A DNA stretch of 38,348 nucleotides from Sporolactobacillus spathodeae (GTDB lineage Bacteria; Bacillota; Bacilli; Bacillales; Sporolactobacillaceae). Every line of letters begins with the position of its first letter. Position 1 is the first letter of the stretch. The translations under genes and the position numbers were made by a program. A model generated the notes under the pieces. It made no database searches, was not told where the DNA came from, and saw only the letters and a list, made by a program, of their open reading frames with translations. Shown piece after piece: positions 1 through 7,427 of the stretch. The DNA is taken from contig NZ_JAFBEV010000025.1 of NCBI RefSeq assembly GCF_016908935.1, positions 1 through 38,348 of the forward strand, given 5' to 3'.

Positions 1-63
1 ATAAAGGAACATGGCTGGAAGTAAGAACAGCGTCCCGATCCATCCTCAGGCGCTAATCCGAAT

Positions 64-585
64 TTAATTCTCCGAGAAACATTTTACACATAGTTTTTCA
101 CCGATTGTGCGCGTTAATTCCAATTCATGCGCAATCGCAATTCCATTTTCAGCATAAAGAGGGATTTCAGGTTTTATTTTCCGAGCACGAGTCACAGCAT
201 GTAAATGCAATGCGGAGAGCGTAAAGCCCCGTTTTTGATAAAACGCAAGCGCTCGCAAATTATCATTGGTTGTTACAAGATAAATCTGGTCCACTCCTTG
301 TGCGGCGACCCTGTGAACATAAGCGTCTAATAACGCGCTCCCAATTCCCTGATTTTCGATAAAACTGTCTAAAGAAAGCAATTCTGATCTATCAGACGCA
401 TCCATTCGATAGGTTAGCATGCCAATGATTTCCGCCTGACTTCTCGCAAGAAACCCTTCCTGTTCCGTTAAATTGTAAACCGTATCGTGAACAACCATCG
501 TTTCACTGCCCCAGCTATGGATAGCAAGGCGCCTCATTTGATCGTTGTCGCTCTGCCTAATCGGTTCAATTTGCCATGAAAACAT
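64..585 (-). CDS. GNAT-family N-acetyltransferase
   Basis: This 173-residue protein has the GNAT (acetyl-CoA-dependent acetyltransferase) layout. Beta strands with 'EIIGMLTYR' (about residues 52-60) are followed by an acetyl-CoA pyrophosphate-loop-like segment 'IENQGIGSALLDAYVHRV' (about 76-93). The C-terminal 'YLVTTNDNLRALAFYQKRGF' stretch is the typical GNAT motif B, with the N..A..FY..GF signature. The substrate cannot be predicted. The ATG at 585 lies behind a weak GGATGTGAG ribosome site. The gene is monocistronic in view: the next gene upstream is on the other strand, and the first 63 bases of the window hold no recognisable gene. Family assignment is secure, function unknown. Confidence 0.85.
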   Translation of the reverse strand: MFSWQIEPIRQSDNDQMRRLAIHSWGSETMVVHDTVYNLTEQEGFLARSQAEIIGMLTYRMDASDRSELLSLDSFIENQGIGSALLDAYVHRVAAQGVDQIYLVTTNDNLRALAFYQKRGFTLSALHLHAVTRARKIKPEIPLYAENGIAIAHELELTRTIGEKLCVKCFSEN

Positions 586-842
586 AGGCTCACATCCATT
601 TTTATAATTTCAGCGAAAAAAATACAATGCTATCCTATCGTTCTTTAGGATAATTGAAACCCATGATTCGATCAAAAACAATGGCCAGGTGCCCATGCCC
701 TTTTGACATCTTTGCATACATTGACATTAGGCGTTGGCGCACGCTTTTCAGTCATGTTCGATGCAATAAATAACGTTGCCGACAATTGTCATTAGAAAAG
801 CAAACATCGCCAGTTAGTGGCATAAGGAGGAGAAAGATCAGT

Positions 843-1217
843 ATGGCACAATACAATGACCTCGTTGCTTTCATGAACCAACCGGTCGAAATTCAGTTAG
901 CCGATGGAACGACACAAGTTGGCATTGTTGAATCGGTTGATCAGGAAACGGTTTTTCTCAAACCGCTTGATACAAATGGTACCCAGGCAGAGCAGCCAGA
1001 GATGCGCGACTCTCGCTTTATCGGCCCATTTTTCCCAGGAGCCTTTCTCGGTGGATTTGCCGGCGGTCTACTCGGCGTTGGCCTCGGCAACATCGTCGGC
1101 GTTCGTCCCGGTCCGTGGTGGGGCGCATGTGGACCCGGACCATGCGGGCCTTGGGGACCTGGTGGTTGGGGACCCGGGCCTTGGGGGCCTGGACCTTGGG
1201 GGCCACGTCCTTGGTAA
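843..1217 (+). CDS. small protein: beta-rich N-domain, Gly-rich hydrophobic middle, GPW-repeat tail
   Basis: A 124-residue protein starts at ATG 843 behind a strong AAGGAGG (824-830). A longer TTG start at 786 has no such site. Residues 1-45 ('MAQYNDLVAFMNQPVEIQLA...') alternate like a small beta barrel and could be Sm-like, which is inference. Residues 58-84 are glycine-rich and hydrophobic (FPGAFLGGFAGGLLGVGLGN). The last ~35 residues are a low-complexity run of GPW/GPG units with two cysteines. Such tails occur in spore-coat and surface proteins of Bacillales, but no family is recognised here. A perfect 10-bp hairpin plus T5 follows at once, so the gene is a single transcription unit. A CATACATT element at 715-722 resembles a sigma-E -10 but has no matching -35. 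Confidence 0.8.
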   Translation: MAQYNDLVAFMNQPVEIQLADGTTQVGIVESVDQETVFLKPLDTNGTQAEQPEMRDSRFIGPFFPGAFLGGFAGGLLGVGLGNIVGVRPGPWWGACGPGPCGPWGPGGWGPGPWGPGPWGPRPW

Positions 1218-1226
1218 GGATTAGAC

Positions 1227-1255
1227 TAGACGGGGGATTACCCCCGTCTATTTTT
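1227..1255 (+). terminator. Rho-independent terminator after the GPW-tail gene
   Basis: A perfect 10-bp stem TAGACGGGGG/CCCCCGTCTA with an ATTA loop is followed by T5, 9 bases after the stop codon. Confidence 0.92.
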
Positions 1256-1296
1256 GGGGACAAGCTGTCCATTCACTCGAAACGCTTGCACTAACT

Positions 1297-1331
1297 AAAA
1301 AGAGGCGCCACTTTTCAGCAGCACCTCTTTT
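1297..1331 (-). terminator. Terminator of gapN
   Basis: On the minus strand AAAAGAGGTGC pairs with GCGCCTCTTTT (one G-U pair) and the hairpin ends in a T run, 16 bases past the gapN stop. Confidence 0.85.
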
Positions 1332-1346
1332 GTCATTAATTGCATT

Positions 1347-2798
1347 TTATTTCAAATTAAGAACAGTAACTCTCTGACGTGACATCGAAACAAGGCTGTT
1401 GTGAATGCCCTGTACCCCCATTCCGGAAGCTTTGACACCAAGGAATGGGAAATGATCCGGTCCACGTTCGGTACGTCCGTTGATTTGAACAGTGCCTGCC
1501 TCAACTTCTTTGGCTACGGCAAATGCTCGATCAACATCCTGAGTGAAAATGCTGGCCTGAAGTCCGAATTCAGATTTATTGGCGATCGCAATCGCTTCTT
1601 CGTCTGATTTGACACGAATGATAGGGAGTACCGGACCAAATGGTTCAATCCAAGCAACATCCATTTCTTCAGTAACATGATCCAACAAGGTCGGATAAAT
1701 CAAATTGTCTTTGCGTTTATTACCAGCAACAAGTGTCGCTTGCTTTGCAAGCGCGTCATCAATCAGGCTTTGAACAAAGTCAGCCGATTTGTCATCGATG
1801 AGCGGAACAACCGTGCTGTCTTCTTCCGGTGAACCCACAGAAAGTTTTTCAACAGCTTCCTTCAAACGAGCAACGAGTTCGTCAGCTACTTTTTCGTTGA
1901 CCAAAACGCGTTTGATCGCTGTGCAACGTTGTCCGGAATAAGAGAACGCACCGTTCATAATGCTGCTGACCGCAACATCCAGGTCGGCATCGTCGCAAAC
2001 AATTGCTGGATCTTTGCCACCGAGTTCCAAAACGAGTGGAATCATTGCTGATTGCTTGGATAAATGACGACCCGTGCTTGATCCGCCAGTGAAACTGATC
2101 ATATCAATACCCTTATGTTCCACCAAGTAATCACCGATAACTGATCCACGCCCCGTTGTCAGACTGAGCAAACCTTTCGGCAGTCCAGCCTTATCCAAAG
2201 CTTCAATCATCTTGATTCCACTGATCGAACCTTGTGTTGCGGGTTTGAAAATAACAGCATTTCCTGCCATCAACGCCGGCGCGATTTTCGATGCAGCAAG
2301 GTTAACCGGATAGTTAAATGGGCTAATCGCCAATACCACACCCAACGGCATACGTTCAACAATACCGATTTTCTTTTGCGGACCGCCTGGGAAACCGTCT
2401 CCGCGCAAACTTTCGCCATGCATATGCAGCGCTTCTTCAACCGTATAGCGGATTAAGTCTGCCGTACGAACAACTTCCTTGACGGAATCTTTATACCCTT
2501 TACCCACTTCATGCATCACAGCAAGGGCAATTTCTTCTTGATTATTAACCAGTTCATCAGCCCAAGCGAGCAGATAACTGCCTCTTTTACTAAGAGAAAG
2601 GCCTGCCCATTCTTTTTGTGCTTGATGCGCATTCTTAATTGCTTGATCCACTTCATTTTGCGTTACAGCCTGAACGTATCCGATTGTTCGCCGCAAATAT
2701 GGAGACTGAATCGCGATTTTCTCGCCTGACTCACTTTGCTGCCATTCCCCATTCAGATACGCCAGGTAAGTGGTCAACTCGGAAACATTTGAACCCAT
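1347..2798 (-). CDS. gapN: NADP-dependent non-phosphorylating glyceraldehyde-3-phosphate dehydrogenase
   Basis: This cytosolic aldehyde dehydrogenase oxidises glyceraldehyde-3-phosphate directly to 3-phosphoglycerate with NADP+, giving NADPH instead of ATP. Catalytic positions of the ALDH fold are present: Asn162 (ISPFNYP), Lys185 (FKPATQG), Glu258 (LELGGKD) and the nucleophile Cys292 in 'SGQRCTAIKRVLV', which is the GapN form of the motif. The C-terminal 'RGPDHFPFLG' is also a GapN hallmark and separates it from generic ALDHs. I chose ATG 2798 (483 residues), which matches the family's usual length and has an AAAGGGG site 11 bases upstream. ATG 2807 and TTG 2825 are possible alternatives. 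It is transcribed alone, with a promoter far upstream (3020-3048) leaving a leader of about 215 nt. Confidence 0.93.
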   Translation of the reverse strand: MGSNVSELTTYLAYLNGEWQQSESGEKIAIQSPYLRRTIGYVQAVTQNEVDQAIKNAHQAQKEWAGLSLSKRGSYLLAWADELVNNQEEIALAVMHEVGKGYKDSVKEVVRTADLIRYTVEEALHMHGESLRGDGFPGGPQKKIGIVERMPLGVVLAISPFNYPVNLAASKIAPALMAGNAVIFKPATQGSISGIKMIEALDKAGLPKGLLSLTTGRGSVIGDYLVEHKGIDMISFTGGSSTGRHLSKQSAMIPLVLELGGKDPAIVCDDADLDVAVSSIMNGAFSYSGQRCTAIKRVLVNEKVADELVARLKEAVEKLSVGSPEEDSTVVPLIDDKSADFVQSLIDDALAKQATLVAGNKRKDNLIYPTLLDHVTEEMDVAWIEPFGPVLPIIRVKSDEEAIAIANKSEFGLQASIFTQDVDRAFAVAKEVEAGTVQINGRTERGPDHFPFLGVKASGMGVQGIHNSLVSMSRQRVTVLNLK

Positions 2799-2825
2799 GT
2801 TAATCATTTCCCCTTTGTTTGCCAA

Positions 2826-3019
2826 TTTACCTTATGGTTACCTTACTGCTTTCCACCAGATCCGGTCAGACGAAATATATTTTCAAATCGTATTCGTCTG
2901 TGTACATCAAATTTTCGCACGAAACTGCTCGGATAGCTAATAATCTGCTCACAGCATTTCGCACGATACCTAGGATTGGTAAAAGGATACTGCTTTTTAG
3001 TTTAACCGTTTAATTATTC
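2826..3019 (-). promoter_or_regulatory. Long structured leader of gapN
   Basis: This stretch lies between the likely gapN promoter and its start codon and holds no convincing ORF. It contains a hairpin CAGACGAA/TTCGTCTG (2867-2900) and two direct copies of TTTCGCACGA (2913-2922 and 2957-2966), each with a neighbouring CTGCTC. It may be a regulatory leader or operator region; no known riboswitch class is recognised. Confidence 0.35.
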
Positions 3020-3048
3020 TTTTTAAAGGAAAAAAGCTGCTTTGTCAA
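3020..3048 (-). promoter_or_regulatory. Sigma-A-type promoter for gapN
   Basis: On the minus strand a perfect TTGACA (3043-3048) is followed by a 17-bp spacer and TAAAAA (3020-3025). No other -35 this good is seen upstream of gapN. Confidence 0.5.
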
Positions 3049-3152
3049 CAAATATATTTTATCTATTAACCATATCACAATAAATAATTTTTCATTACGC
3101 AGCGAAATATTTGTCGCTATTTTGCCACAATTCGAAAAGGAATCGATCACTG

Positions 3153-3193
3153 GTCACCTTTTCAGATCGAAAAGGTGACAACTATCGATAGTT
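3153..3193. other. Two adjacent palindromes in intergenic DNA
   Basis: A perfect 11-bp inverted repeat GTCACCTTTTC/GAAAAGGTGAC with an AGATC loop (3153-3179) abuts a second perfect palindrome AACTATCGATAGTT (3180-3193). Neither is followed by a T run on either strand, so a terminator is unlikely. A protein-binding site or a structured element is more plausible. The rest of 3049-3303 shows only A+T-rich DNA and a degraded repeat-like stretch around 3234-3256. Confidence 0.5.
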
Positions 3194-3262
3194 TGCCCTT
3201 TGGGACGTCCGACCATTCCTCAGGTTGCGTAAAAGCTTGTCCGCTTGCCTGCAGGATTTAAA

Positions 3263-3278
3263 CGGCGCCCGAGCGCCG
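3263..3278 (-). terminator. Possible weak terminator after the small membrane protein gene
   Basis: A compact CGGCGC/GCGCCG hairpin with a 4-base loop is followed on the minus strand by only TTT. It lies 25 bases past the stop of the 3304-3522 gene. Confidence 0.4.
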
Positions 3279-3303
3279 CTATTTTGATCGAACGAAGCAA
3301 TAG

Positions 3304-3522
3304 TCAGTATGCCTCATCTTCTTGTCGATCGATCAAGAGGAAAAAGGGGGCAGCCATCAATGCCAGAACAATCAGTGGAAACCAGAATAACATAAAAAGT
3401 AAAAATACTGGGAAGGTTAATTTCCCCCATTCGCTTGAGGAAGGGAGAACACCGAGTAATCCGGACATGATCAGCCCAATGATTCCGTAGCACAGGCCCA
3501 ATTGGCTAACAAATGCGAGCAT
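3304..3522 (-). CDS. small two-helix membrane protein, uncharacterised
   Basis: This 72-residue protein has two hydrophobic segments (about residues 9-28, GLCYGIIGLIMSGLLGVL, and 35-60, LTFPVFLLFMLFWFPLIVLALM). They are separated by a short polar loop, and the tail is acidic (DRQEDEAY). ATG 3522 is preferred because GGAGTGAT precedes it at the right distance; the upstream GTG at 3531 lies inside that ribosome site. It follows dfrA by 83 bp on the same strand and may be read through from thyA-dfrA. No function is recognised. Confidence 0.6.
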   Translation of the reverse strand: MLAFVSQLGLCYGIIGLIMSGLLGVLPSSSEWGKLTFPVFLLFMLFWFPLIVLALMAAPFFLLIDRQEDEAY

Positions 3523-3605
3523 ATCTATCACTCCGTCACTCTTTTTTACATTTTATGCGTTAAGTGACGGAACGTGAAAAGCGTCCATTTCATCGAGCAG
3601 CGGAT

Positions 3606-4088
3606 TCAGCGACGCTCATAAATTTCAAATGTGTGCGGATAAATATTTTGCGCGTTCAGAAGCCCCGGTTCTTGCGAAATCAACTGCCATTCATCTGGAT
3701 GAAAAGAACGGAAATACGTATCCCCTTCAAACTCTGCATGGATACGTGTAAGGTAAAGCCTGTCTGCCAAAGGTGCCAGCGTATCAAAAATTTGTGCCCC
3801 GCCGATAACAAAGCATTCCTTGCCGAAACAGACACCACTCTGCAGCAGTTCATCGAGCGAATGGAGCACGTCGATCCCTTTGATCATTGGTTGGCTACGG
3901 CTGAGTACAATATTTTTTCTGCCGGGAAGCGGTTTACCGATTGATTCAAAGGTTTTTCTACCCATAATGATCGAGTGCCCCATGGTTTTCTTCTTAAAAT
4001 AGCGCAAATCATCAGGCAAATGCCACGGCAACTGATTCTTGCGACCAATTAGCTGATTGGCATCCATTGCCAGTAGAAACGAAATCAT
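3606..4088 (-). CDS. dfrA: dihydrofolate reductase
   Basis: DHFR reduces dihydrofolate to tetrahydrofolate with NADPH and regenerates the cofactor consumed by thymidylate synthase. The 160-residue length is typical. The N-terminus '[32 protein letters not shown]' carries the folate-binding acid Asp27 and the conserved PWHLP loop. '[15 protein letters not shown]' and 'VIGGAQIFD' are the NADPH-binding motifs. The start overlaps the thyA stop (ATGA, 4085-4088), so translation is coupled to thyA and the two form one dTMP/folate operon. Also named folA or dfrA in other genomes. Confidence 0.97.
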   Translation of the reverse strand: MISFLLAMDANQLIGRKNQLPWHLPDDLRYFKKKTMGHSIIMGRKTFESIGKPLPGRKNIVLSRSQPMIKGIDVLHSLDELLQSGVCFGKECFVIGGAQIFDTLAPLADRLYLTRIHAEFEGDTYFRSFHPDEWQLISQEPGLLNAQNIYPHTFEIYERR

Positions 4089-4879
4089 ACAGACACCTCG
4101 CCTTTGATATGCGGATATGGGTGATAATCTTCAATGATGAAGTCCGCGTAGTCAAAGTCATCAATCGACGAGAGCTGTCGCGCAAAATGAAGACTGGGCA
4201 ATTTTCTTGGCGCGCGTGTTAATTGTTCCTTCACCTGAGGCAGATGATTCAGATAGATATGTGCATCGCCGAGGGTGTGTACAAAATCGCCAACCTGAAG
4301 TCCGGTCACATGTGCAATCATGTAAGTCAGCAATGCGTAGGACGCAATATTGAACGGAACACCAAGGAAAATATCAGCGCTTCGCTGGTAAAGCTGACAG
4401 CTCAATTTTCCATCGTTCACATAGAATTGAAACAAACAATGGCAGGGTGGCAAAGCCATCTCGTCAATTTCCGACGGATTCCAAGCAGACACAATCAGGC
4501 GACGAGAATCCGGGTTTGTCTGAATTTGCTCAATGACCCTGCCGATCTGATCGACCGTTTTGCCGTTTCTCCCTGTCCAGGAACGCCATTGATGGCCGTA
4601 AACTGGGCCAAGTTCGCCCTTTTCGTCTGCCCATTCATTCCAAATACGCACGCCGTGCTCCTGAAGATACGCGACATTCGTATCCCCCTTCAGAAACCAA
4701 AGCAATTCATAAATAATCGACTTATAATGCAGTTTCTTTGTTGTCATCAGCGGAAAGCCTTCCTGCAGATTGAACCGCATCTGATGGCCGAACACACTGA
4801 TCGTTCCCGTCCCCGTTCGATCCGATTTCTCGTGACCTTCTTCCAAGACCCGGCGGCACAGGTTCAGATATTGTTCCAT
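4085..4879 (-). CDS. thyA: thymidylate synthase
   Basis: ThyA methylates dUMP to dTMP using methylene-tetrahydrofolate. From ATG 4879 the protein is exactly 264 residues, the length of the E. coli type. It shows 'DRTGTGT' near the N-terminus, '[11 protein letters not shown]', the catalytic Cys146 in '[12 protein letters not shown]', and '[23 protein letters not shown]'. An in-frame ATG at 4891 sits directly against AAAGG, so the true start is uncertain by four residues. A TGC-TACACT extended -10 element on the minus strand near 4918-4926 is a plausible promoter. It is the first gene of the thyA-dfrA pair and diverges from the tgl unit. Confidence 0.97.
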   Translation of the reverse strand: MEQYLNLCRRVLEEGHEKSDRTGTGTISVFGHQMRFNLQEGFPLMTTKKLHYKSIIYELLWFLKGDTNVAYLQEHGVRIWNEWADEKGELGPVYGHQWRSWTGRNGKTVDQIGRVIEQIQTNPDSRRLIVSAWNPSEIDEMALPPCHCLFQFYVNDGKLSCQLYQRSADIFLGVPFNIASYALLTYMIAHVTGLQVGDFVHTLGDAHIYLNHLPQVKEQLTRAPRKLPSLHFARQLSSIDDFDYADFIIEDYHPYPHIKGEVSV

Positions 4880-4976
4880 TAATACTTTCATCCTTTCCCA
4901 AACAATTCATAAATCTTAGTGTAGCATAACTTGTCCGAATGCGGGAAGAATGAATCCCTCTCTTGCCTGGTTTGAT

Positions 4977-5004
4977 TCATATTTGTTTCGCGTGTACATA
5001 AAAA
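4977..5004 (+). promoter_or_regulatory. Candidate sigma-E (mother-cell) promoter for the tgl unit
   Basis: TCATATT (4977-4983) matches the sigma-E -35. After 13 bp, CATAAAAA (4997-5004) resembles the sigma-E -10 CATACAnT with two deviations. No better sigma-A promoter is visible before the strong ribosome site AGGAGG of the following gene. Confidence 0.4.
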
Positions 5005-5038
5005 TGATAGGAAGAGATGAAAGACAGGAGGGATCGCG

Positions 5039-6013
5039 ATGCCCGCAGCACAAAGTAATCCGTTAAATGAGTGGCGGCATGATCAGCCGGGGGTGCTCCT
5101 TCATAAATGGACCGAATACATTCGTGATAAACCGGAACAAGCATTCCATTTCATCAATGATCCGACTGTGGAATTTCCAACTGTGTTTATCCTGAAAGAT
5201 GCGCTCGATTTCCGCAATGCCGAACTCGATTCGCGTGTCAAAATTTCCCTTGCCCATACGCGTAATATTCTTCGTGGCGCTGATATTGGATTTGATGCCG
5301 ATACATCATTTCTGGATCAACATGATCAAGTCGTCGATTCCTTGTCTTGGGTACTGAAGTCGGGTTGGAACAGCATTCTATCAACCGATTATACCCAAGT
5401 CATTGATCAAACGGCGATCCAACTTCTGTTGATTTATCATCATGATGTGATTAAAGAAATGGCGGATTTGATTATGTATCGCTATAAGAATAAGAGTCAG
5501 CGACATTATCTGATCAGCGCTTTGCTCGAATCAGCAGAGCCGCGACTGCTCGTCTATTTGGCCAATTACCTCTTGTCTGATCAAACTATTGAAAGTGATT
5601 ATGCCCGCAAAATGCTTGGATTCATACCCGAGGTACGTCATGCCGCAGACTCACGGGCTGCTTTTCTCGCTTTTGAGTCCTGGTATGAAACGAATGAACA
5701 TTACCTTGTCTACACAGGTGAAACAAACGATGCAGTACCTGGTGGCCGTCCATTCCGCATTCATTATAGTGCCAAATATCTCGGCAAATCAGTCAATGGC
5801 AAAACTGGTCAGCCAATTCAAGACATGCTGCCAATTGAGAAGGACAATTATCATCAATTTATTCAGCTACCCGATCGCGTGCAAGTCAGTTTGTCGGCGT
5901 ATTCTGCCCAACTTCGGCAGCTGCAGCCGAAAACATGGCGTCAATGGACAAATCAGCCGCTTGCTGAGCAGATGGCAGCATTCAAATTGACATCCGGAGG
6001 TATGGGGACATGA
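5039..6013 (+). CDS. uncharacterised helix-rich protein coupled to spore transglutaminase
   Basis: This 324-residue soluble protein has no signal peptide or membrane segment and no family I recognise. Residues about 95-200 are runs of amphipathic helices (SWVLKSGW..., TAIQLLLIYHH..., HYLISALLES..., RLLVYLANYLL) suggesting HEAT-like alpha-alpha repeats, which is inference. The C-terminal third is polar and rich in Gln, Tyr and Lys, which would suit a transglutaminase substrate. The start has a strong AGGAGG with 7-bp spacing. Its TGA overlaps the ATG of tgl (6010-6013), so the two are translated together. Together with the sigma-E-like promoter this points to a role in spore-coat assembly: a partner, scaffold or substrate of Tgl. 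Confidence 0.85.
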   Translation: MPAAQSNPLNEWRHDQPGVLLHKWTEYIRDKPEQAFHFINDPTVEFPTVFILKDALDFRNAELDSRVKISLAHTRNILRGADIGFDADTSFLDQHDQVVDSLSWVLKSGWNSILSTDYTQVIDQTAIQLLLIYHHDVIKEMADLIMYRYKNKSQRHYLISALLESAEPRLLVYLANYLLSDQTIESDYARKMLGFIPEVRHAADSRAAFLAFESWYETNEHYLVYTGETNDAVPGGRPFRIHYSAKYLGKSVNGKTGQPIQDMLPIEKDNYHQFIQLPDRVQVSLSAYSAQLRQLQPKTWRQWTNQPLAEQMAAFKLTSGGMGT

Positions 6014-6810
6014 TTATTGCTGCAAATGAAGAGCTCAGTGCCAATATGTCCAGCCACTTCTCCGGTGCCGGTAATTATGCCACCGCGATCTTTCAGGCAA
6101 TGGTGGCTTCACCTGAAGTCTTTACTTTTCCAACAATGCGTGAACTTGCTTTTGAAATCAAATGGCGCAACGAAACGATCGAAAGTGCCAAAGCACTTTA
6201 CGCTAGTGGCGCAGCTTTTGCCACCTTTTATTATTCGATGTGTAATATGGATTATTGGAATTTGACAGGCGATGGCGGCTTTGAATTGAAGCCAAGACGG
6301 CGTCCAGCTGACGCCATTCGTGACATTTTTATTCATGGGGAAGATTATGCCTTTGAATGCGCGACCGCCATGATGATTATATTATACAAGGCGCTCCTTG
6401 GCGTCATTACCGATGAACGCTTCAATGACGCCTTTCAGCATCTTTACCTCTGGGATTGGCAAAACCACCCTTCCATGCAGCTTCGCAACAGCTATCGGGT
6501 AGGAAATGGCATTCCTGGTGACATTCGCTATTTTAAAAACCCAGAAGTCAGCCCGCAGACACCGCAATGGCAGGGGGAAAATGTCGTTGATCTTTCGAAC
6601 GGTCTCTATTTCGGACACGGAATCGGCAGCATGCCTGCCAATCAGATTATCACTGAGTTAAACAAATACCGCCGTCTGGGCGCGCAAACATCTGCCTTCC
6701 TGATGCCCACTGCTACTCGTCCAGATTACTTGGCGCTTTCGGCACTTGCTGACGGCCAGCGAACTGATCATATCCGAATCGCTGCAGGCTCTTCTTTTTA
6801 CACGCTTTAA
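6010..6810 (+). CDS. tgl: spore-coat protein-glutamine gamma-glutamyltransferase (transglutaminase)
   Basis: Tgl forms gamma-glutamyl-lysine isopeptide cross-links between spore-coat proteins during sporulation. The 266-residue protein is slightly longer than B. subtilis Tgl (about 245). It keeps the family core: 'AKALYASGAAFATF', 'KPRRRPADAIRDIF', 'YAFECATAM' with Cys117 as nucleophile and Glu116 before it, 'YFKNPE', and 'WQGENVV' with Glu190 matching the catalytic Glu187 of B. subtilis. The C-terminus 'GAQTSAFLMPTATRPDYLAL' is also conserved. The start overlaps the stop of the unknown 324-residue gene, and no separate promoter is visible. Its presence is strong evidence that the organism makes endospores. 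Confidence 0.95.
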   Translation: MIIAANEELSANMSSHFSGAGNYATAIFQAMVASPEVFTFPTMRELAFEIKWRNETIESAKALYASGAAFATFYYSMCNMDYWNLTGDGGFELKPRRRPADAIRDIFIHGEDYAFECATAMMIILYKALLGVITDERFNDAFQHLYLWDWQNHPSMQLRNSYRVGNGIPGDIRYFKNPEVSPQTPQWQGENVVDLSNGLYFGHGIGSMPANQIITELNKYRRLGAQTSAFLMPTATRPDYLALSALADGQRTDHIRIAAGSSFYTL

Positions 6811-6882
6811 GTGTTGGCTCTGCATACGCCTCTTTCGTAGAATAAATCGTAATCAAATTCTGTCTTTTTCCTATATTTAGCA

Positions 6883-6912
6883 TTGATATACGAACATTTA
6901 TTCGCATATAAT
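6883..6912 (+). promoter_or_regulatory. Sigma-A promoter with an embedded LexA-like palindrome
   Basis: TTGATA (6883-6888) and a perfect TATAAT (6907-6912) are separated by 18 bp. The spacer contains CGAACATTTATTCG (6891-6904), one base away from the Bacillus LexA box CGAACnnnnGTTCG. Confidence 0.6.
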
Positions 6913-6931
6913 AAGATAGAGGTGATGCAAG

Positions 6932-7297
6932 ATGGATGCCAGTCAATTGACAGAAACGGAGAATAGAATCATCCAACGCTATATTTTCCTGCCGATGATC
7001 CGTTTGGCACTGGAACGTGATCGACAAATCATTGCCGCATCGACCGTGAAATTTCGTACGTACTATCTAGATTGGATTGATGACGCGATTCACCGTGTGA
7101 TTCATGACCTCAGAATAACTAAGGATGAATTGTTCGATCACCATATCCATATGACCCGCCATAACTGGTTGGCGTACCAAGCTTATACACGGGGCAGAGT
7201 CTTTGACATTGTTTATCAGAAAAGCGTAGCCGGAGACTGGATCTATGAACGGATGGATCGTTACTTAAGCGTAGCAAAGGCGTCAAGCAGCGATTAA
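6932..7297 (+). CDS. small soluble protein, possibly YhjD-like
   Basis: This 121-residue, charged, helix-rich protein has no membrane segment. It reads 'RYIFLPMIRLALERDRQII' near the start and 'YQAYTRGRVFDIVYQKSVAGDWIYERM' near the end. The layout recalls the small YhjD-type proteins of Bacillus, but this is from memory and tentative. The start ATG has GAGGTGATG-like sequence just upstream (AGAGGTGATGCAAG). It has its own good sigma-A promoter, with a LexA-like box in the spacer, so it may be damage-inducible. No terminator is obvious; 7298-7427 contains no gene. Confidence 0.75.
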   Translation: MDASQLTETENRIIQRYIFLPMIRLALERDRQIIAASTVKFRTYYLDWIDDAIHRVIHDLRITKDELFDHHIHMTRHNWLAYQAYTRGRVFDIVYQKSVAGDWIYERMDRYLSVAKASSSD

Positions 7298-7427
7298 TCC
7301 TTCTCCTATAAAAACCACATTAGTCCCAATAAAAAAGCACCTCCATTGTTAGAACGAGCCCTAACAAATAAAGATACTTATTTCTAATTGAAATGATTTT
7401 GTTGTCACTAAAGTGGTTACTTATTAC

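Noticed and set aside
715-722. Sigma-E -10-like CATACATT upstream of the GPW-tail gene
   Set aside because: No -35 of the ATATT type at 13-15 bp upstream, so not called as a promoter.
3245-3490. Plus-strand frame antisense to the small membrane protein
   Set aside because: It is a shadow of the minus-strand gene, without a start signal. The minus frame has a ribosome site and clean hydrophobic periodicity.
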